Source: CAZJYC01 sp964550165
Lineage (GTDB): Bacteria; Acidobacteriota; Aminicenantia; Aminicenantales; Aminicenantaceae
Direction of reading: 5' to 3'
Length of the DNA stretch: 64,000 bases
Assembly: GCA_964550165.1 (NCBI GenBank)
Contig: CAZJYC010000001.1
Span: 97,309 to 161,308, forward strand
The position numbers were made by a program, and so were the translations under genes. Below the pieces are notes generated by a model. That model was not told where the DNA came from, did not search any database, and was given only the letters and a program-made list of their open reading frames with translations. Below, piece after piece: positions 61,329 through 64,000 of the stretch (position 1 is its first letter; every line of letters starts with the position of its first letter).

Positions 61329-61512
61329 TTTTTTTCCTCCGCCGTTGATAGTCTTTTTCAAAAGGTGCAAATTTAATGCCAAGTCAGAAGCATCTGGCCC
61401 TCCCTGTAGCTTTTCTTGGAAGAGAAAGAAATGTTTCCTATCTGTAAGAAACCTTTACGAGCTTCTCGCTTCTTCTGGAATGAGAGGAGCCTAATCTGCC
61501 ACAAAAATCCTT
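61328..61512. repeat. Source of the duplicated upstream segment
   Basis: Matches 56247-56430 over about 180 bases, including the block gtagctt-ccttggaagagaaagaaatg and cctatctgtaagaaac. It covers the 5' end region of the minus-strand gene at 60189-61328. Confidence 0.65.
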
Positions 61513-61610
61513 GCTCTATTTTCCCAGGTTTCCTGGCAGGATAGAGGCCATTTTTTTAAGTGCGCAAAAAAACCCAAGTTATTCGAATATTGGGGAAAAA
61601 ATTCGAGTCG

Positions 61611-61640
61611 TTGCCCTTACGCTATTTTATTTGCTATAAT
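61611..61640 (+). promoter_or_regulatory. Sigma-70-like promoter before the HepT remnant and DUF1538 operon
   Basis: TTGCCC (61611-61616), 18 bases, extended -10 TGCTATAAT (TATAAT 61635-61640). Start near 61647. Confidence 0.45.
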
Positions 61641-61699
61641 TCATTAAACGTTAGAGAAGAGGAGATGAGTAGATAAGAAGTGATAAAACCATTTGGCTT

Positions 61700-61860
61700 G
61701 GTTTTAATTCATCTCGCAGATTACTTAGAAGAAATTTTAGCTACGATGGATGTTGCGATTCTAAAAAGACAGGAAAACAGTAGATGCAGTCGTGAGAAAT
61801 CTTGAGATAATTGGCGAAGCCGCTCGGAGAATATTCATTGCTCCAGTGATAGAAGAATGA
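61700..61860 (+). pseudogene. HepT (DUF86) remnant with frameshift and deletion
   Basis: An N-terminal part reads HLADYLEEILATMD (HepT start pattern). After a shift of frame comes KDRKTVDAVVRNLEIIGEAARRI, the core HepT signature, ending at TGA 61858-61860. The middle of the usual about 115-aa protein is missing. HepT is the RNase toxin of the MntA-HepT pair; no MntA is visible. The remnant's stop overlaps the ATG of the DUF1538 gene. The remainder of the 528-base gap holds the duplicated segment and the promoter. Confidence 0.65.
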
Positions 61861-62552
61861 CCAGAGAAATCAAGAAGCTCCTGTTCGAGGTTCTCATGGC
61901 TGTGATGCCAATCACGGTGCTTGTGATCCTCATCCAATTCACTTTGATTTCTCTTCCCGTTATCATCATCGCTCGTTTCCTTGTGGGTGCGCTCATGGTC
62001 ATGGCCGGCCTTTTGCTTTTTCTTCATGGCGTCAAGATCGGCCTTCTGCCCATCGGTCAAGCCATCGGCGCGGAACTCCCGCAGAGAGTCTCCTTCGGCT
62101 TCCTTATTATCCTTTCCTTAGTCCTCGGGCTCGTGGTCACCGTGGCTGAGCCAGATGTCAGGGTGCTCGCTTATCAGGTGGATCAAGTTTCCGGCGGGGA
62201 TATCGGCAAAGGCATTCTTATTTTTGCCGTCGCCCTCGGTGTTGGAATTTCGGTGAGCCTGGCCATGTTACGGATCATGCTGGGTATCCGGATCGCCTAC
62301 GTCCTTGCGGCTGGCTATTTGGCCGTTTTGATCCTGTCTCTCTTCGTTCCTTCTCATTTCGTCCCGGTCGCTTTTGATGCAGGCGGCGTGACCACAGGCC
62401 CTGTGACCGTGCCGTTTATTCTCGCTTTGGGGATTGGTGTCGTTTCAGTGCTGGGTGGCAAGACAGCGATAGGTGACGGGTTTGGAATTGTCGGTATCGC
62501 TTCGATCGGACCTATCATCAGTGTCATGATTCTGGGGATTATTTTCAGGTGA
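61857..62552 (+). CDS. DUF1538 membrane protein (first subunit)
   Basis: 231 aa, about six to seven hydrophobic segments. DUF1538 hallmarks: an internal 'VTVAEPDVRVLAYQVD' loop and a 'PVAFDAGGVTTGPVTVPFILALGIG' segment. Family members occur as two half-sized or one double-length protein, often beside a PII-type regulator; transport of an ion or small molecule is suspected but unproven. The next half-gene overlaps by 4 bases. Confidence 0.88.
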   Translation: MTREIKKLLFEVLMAVMPITVLVILIQFTLISLPVIIIARFLVGALMVMAGLLLFLHGVKIGLLPIGQAIGAELPQRVSFGFLIILSLVLGLVVTVAEPDVRVLAYQVDQVSGGDIGKGILIFAVALGVGISVSLAMLRIMLGIRIAYVLAAGYLAVLILSLFVPSHFVPVAFDAGGVTTGPVTVPFILALGIGVVSVLGGKTAIGDGFGIVGIASIGPIISVMILGIIFR

Positions 62553-63280
62553 GAGACCTTGTCGAATTCTTGAAAATAGGACAAGTCTTAGGGGAAGTCC
62601 TGGTAGCGCTCATTCCCCTCGTCGTTTTTTTCACCATCTTCCAGGCGATCTTCCTTAAGCTTCCCCGCCAGTCTGTGATGAACATGGCGAAGGGCGTGCT
62701 TTTGACATTCCTCGGCTTGACGCTTTTCCTTCAGGGGGTCAAAGTCGGCTTTTTGCCTGCGGGAATGCACATCGGCCAGTTGCTCGGTGCCATGGAACAC
62801 AAGTGGCTGCTCCTTCCTGTCGGGTTCTGTTTTGGGTTTGTAGCCACCTTCGCCGAGCCCGCCGTAAGGATTTTGAGTTATGAGGTCGAGAAAACATCCA
62901 GCGGAGCCATTCGCGCAAGATTTATCATCGCCGGACTGTCTGCAGGCGTGGCCGTCTTCGTCGCCCTGGGAATGGTGCGCATTCTCAGTGGCTTCTCTCT
63001 TCTTTTCTACATCTTTCCCGGATACATCGCCGCTCTGGTCATGCTCAAATTTTCGGATCCGATGTTCATCTCCATCGCCTTCGATTCGGGCGGCGTGGCC
63101 ACTGGCCCGATGACCGTGACCTTTATCATGGCTCTGGCCATTGGAGTGGCGGAGGCTCTGGGGCACCGGAATCCGGTCCGGGATGGATTCGGGTTGATCG
63201 CCCTTGTCGCCCTGGCGCCCATTCTTTCTGTAATGACACTCGGTCTCATTTATTCGGCAAAAAAGAGGAGACAGCCATGA
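62549..63280 (+). CDS. DUF1538 membrane protein (second subunit)
   Basis: 243 aa. GTG start at 62549 inside the previous stop (GTGA). Same pattern as its neighbour: VATFAEPAVRILSYEVEK and ISIAFDSGGVATGPMTVTFIMALAIG. The two are ancient tandem duplicates that together would make a full pseudo-symmetric transporter. Followed by a PII gene with a 4-base overlap. Confidence 0.88.
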   Translation: MRDLVEFLKIGQVLGEVLVALIPLVVFFTIFQAIFLKLPRQSVMNMAKGVLLTFLGLTLFLQGVKVGFLPAGMHIGQLLGAMEHKWLLLPVGFCFGFVATFAEPAVRILSYEVEKTSSGAIRARFIIAGLSAGVAVFVALGMVRILSGFSLLFYIFPGYIAALVMLKFSDPMFISIAFDSGGVATGPMTVTFIMALAIGVAEALGHRNPVRDGFGLIALVALAPILSVMTLGLIYSAKKRRQP

Positions 63281-63603
63281 AACTTTCCTTTGACTTGATC
63301 GTGACTATCGTCAGCATGGGCTCTTCAGAGAAAATCGTCAAGGCTTCAAAAGAGGCCGGCGCGGAAGGAGGAACCATCATTCTTGGCAGGGGCACGGGAA
63401 TTCATGAGAAAAAGACTATACTCGGCATACCCATCGAGCCGGAGAAGGAAATGGTCCTGACCGTCGTGCCCAGGAGCAAAACCAAGGCAGTGCTGGCTGC
63501 CATCGTCAAGGCGGGAGAATTGAACAAGCCCGGCACGGGCATTGCCTTTGTCCTGGAATTGAAGGAAATTGCCGGAATTTGCCACCTTCTTGAAAATAAA
63601 TAG
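63277..63603 (+). CDS. PII-family regulator associated with DUF1538
   Basis: 108 aa. PII fold: LIVTIVSMGSSEKIVKASKEAGAEGGTIILGRGTG, VLTVVPRSKTKAVLAAIVKAGELNKPGTGIAFVLEL. The Gly-rich loop fits nucleotide binding between subunits. The T-loop is short and lacks the Tyr of GlnB. Coupling to the two DUF1538 genes points to control of that transporter by an energy or nitrogen signal, like GlnK with AmtB. Confidence 0.87.
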   Translation: MKLSFDLIVTIVSMGSSEKIVKASKEAGAEGGTIILGRGTGIHEKKTILGIPIEPEKEMVLTVVPRSKTKAVLAAIVKAGELNKPGTGIAFVLELKEIAGICHLLENK

Positions 63604-63671
63604 CGTCCAGCTCTAACCATAAGCAAGACGCCGCCCTTAATCCCTTTCGCATTTCCTGGGAGGGACAGGGG

Positions 63672-63800
63672 AAGCTAATATATAAAAATCTGAGTCCGGA
63701 AAGTGTCTCGGAATGGTGAGGCGCCAACGGATACATCGAGACGGATAAATCTTTGGTCATTGTCACCGGCGCCAGACCGGGTAGCGGCAAGCTCGCCTGA
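63672..63800 (+). pseudogene. DUF1846 fragment with internal stop
   Basis: Reads SPESVSEW, a TGA stop, then GANGYIETDKSLVIVTGARP and GSGKLA, then TGA where the sequence turns into the repeat at 63799. The segment matches the DUF1846 ATP-loop-like block (GAN-x-YIET-x-K-x-LVVVT-x-x-x-PGSGK). The family is about 500 aa, so most is gone. Confidence 0.55.
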
Positions 63801-63873
63801 AATATTTTGATTTTCTGTCCGCAGGCGGACACCTTCTGTCCTGTTTTTAAACACTTTTTTAGGGTTTTTTCCT
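63799..63873 (+). promoter_or_regulatory. Upstream activator region with TGTCC-N6-GGACA palindrome
   Basis: TGTCCGCAGGCGGACA (63816-63831) is a perfect palindrome around AG; a further TGTCC lies at 63837. It is 75-90 bases upstream of the -24 element at 63906. The region is repeated at 58750-58823 with paired changes (CGC/GCG there CTC/GAG), as expected for a dimer-binding site. Confidence 0.6.
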
Positions 63874-63905
63874 TCCTTTTATCTTTATCCTGATAGCGGG
63901 CTTTA

Positions 63906-63922
63906 TTGGCATGGAAATTGCT
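63906..63922 (+). promoter_or_regulatory. Sigma-54 promoter at the right edge
   Basis: TTGGCATGGAAATTGCT: GG at 63908 and GC at 63920, exact spacing. Start near 63933, about 57 bases before ATG 63990. Confidence 0.7.
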
Positions 63923-63989
63923 TTATTTAAGCCTGGAAATGGAGAAGATAAATATTATGCCTGTGCAAAAAGAATAAGGGGTTTCGCCA

Positions 63990-64000
63990 TGATTAAAAAT
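63990..64000 (+). CDS. Start of a probable MacB-like ABC permease (partial)
   Basis: Only ATGATTAAAAAT is visible (M-I-K-N), with AAGGGG about 8 bases upstream. M-I-K-N-Y is the usual start of this permease family. The nearby DNA copy at 58.75 kb leads into a permease fragment. The call therefore rests on context. Confidence 0.4.

Noticed and set aside
1..64000. tRNA, rRNA, CRISPR array, prophage or intact insertion sequence
   Set aside because: No cloverleaf with CCA-type ends, no regularly spaced repeats, and no transposase or integrase reading frame was found.

Overview
The window reads as chromosomal DNA of an anaerobic, heterotrophic, Gram-negative-type bacterium. The evidence is a class III (oxygen-sensitive) ribonucleotide reductase with its radical-SAM activase, four radical SAM proteins, a SusC-like TonB-dependent receptor with a carboxypeptidase-regulatory N-terminus, and many lipoproteins and secreted hydrolases (amidohydrolases, M19 and M20 peptidases, PHP hydrolase, GH172/DUF2961). 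The gene repertoire and the receptor style resemble Candidatus Aminicenantes or Acidobacteria relatives. That placement is inference: there is no rRNA gene or universal marker here. I saw no tRNA, rRNA, CRISPR array, phage or intact insertion sequence.

Layout. 0-8 kb: envelope and secreted proteins (FecR/Trp-Tyr-rich protein, two small exported proteins, a TPR-thioredoxin lipoprotein, an MFS transporter, a HAD phosphatase). 8-12 kb: a deoxynucleotide operon nrdD-glutaredoxin-nrdG-dut behind a sigma-70 promoter, a tandem NrdR-like box pair and a long leader hairpin. 12-26 kb: mixed housekeeping and secreted enzymes (SpoU methylase, OsmC, SppA, DUF429, GH172, amidohydrolase, DAG kinase, SDR/VTT/radical SAM cluster, CehA-type PHP hydrolase, GNAT). 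Dispersed mosaic palindromic repeats and one MITE-like element lie between them. 26.5-46 kb: a sigma-54-controlled nutrient-acquisition region, described below. 46-56 kb: an IPT/TIG protein, Nudix-DUF89 pair, DUF362 and DUF6599-like exported proteins, an exported class V aminotransferase, a radical SAM protein and a MocR regulator. 56-59 kb: an ECF sigma, anti-sigma and Gly-Gly-Val repeat protein operon. 59-64 kb: a metallo-beta-lactamase-fold protein, a secreted protein, a DUF1538-DUF1538-PII operon, several gene remnants, and the first codons of a probable ABC permease.

The most interesting unit is at 27.9-41.7 kb. A solute-binding protein, a membrane histidine kinase and an NtrC-type activator form one operon (28.0-32.4 kb) with a perfectly spaced -24/-12 promoter. 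Further -24/-12 promoters precede a REC-only regulator operon (32659), the TonB receptor (33989) and a DUF4932-PDZ protease (40200). A palindrome GTAAA-N4/5-TTTAC, a candidate activator site, lies upstream of three of these promoters. Two copies of an apparently undescribed gene pair flank the receptor: a 70-aa protein with an R-IHPVWY...IEKLKIQDGLPMLAEEVKKKIKF core, followed by a small protein ending in a Fis-type helix-turn-helix. The receptor's leader holds a strong intrinsic terminator about 60 nt after the predicted start, then more hairpins. I infer a peptide or oligomer sensing and uptake regulon.

A second sigma-54 unit lies at the right edge. The palindrome TGTCC-N6-GGACA followed by a -24/-12 promoter precedes an ORF beginning M-I-K-N. 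A degraded copy of the same upstream region sits at 58.75 kb directly in front of a MacB/FtsX-type permease fragment, with compensatory base changes in the palindrome.
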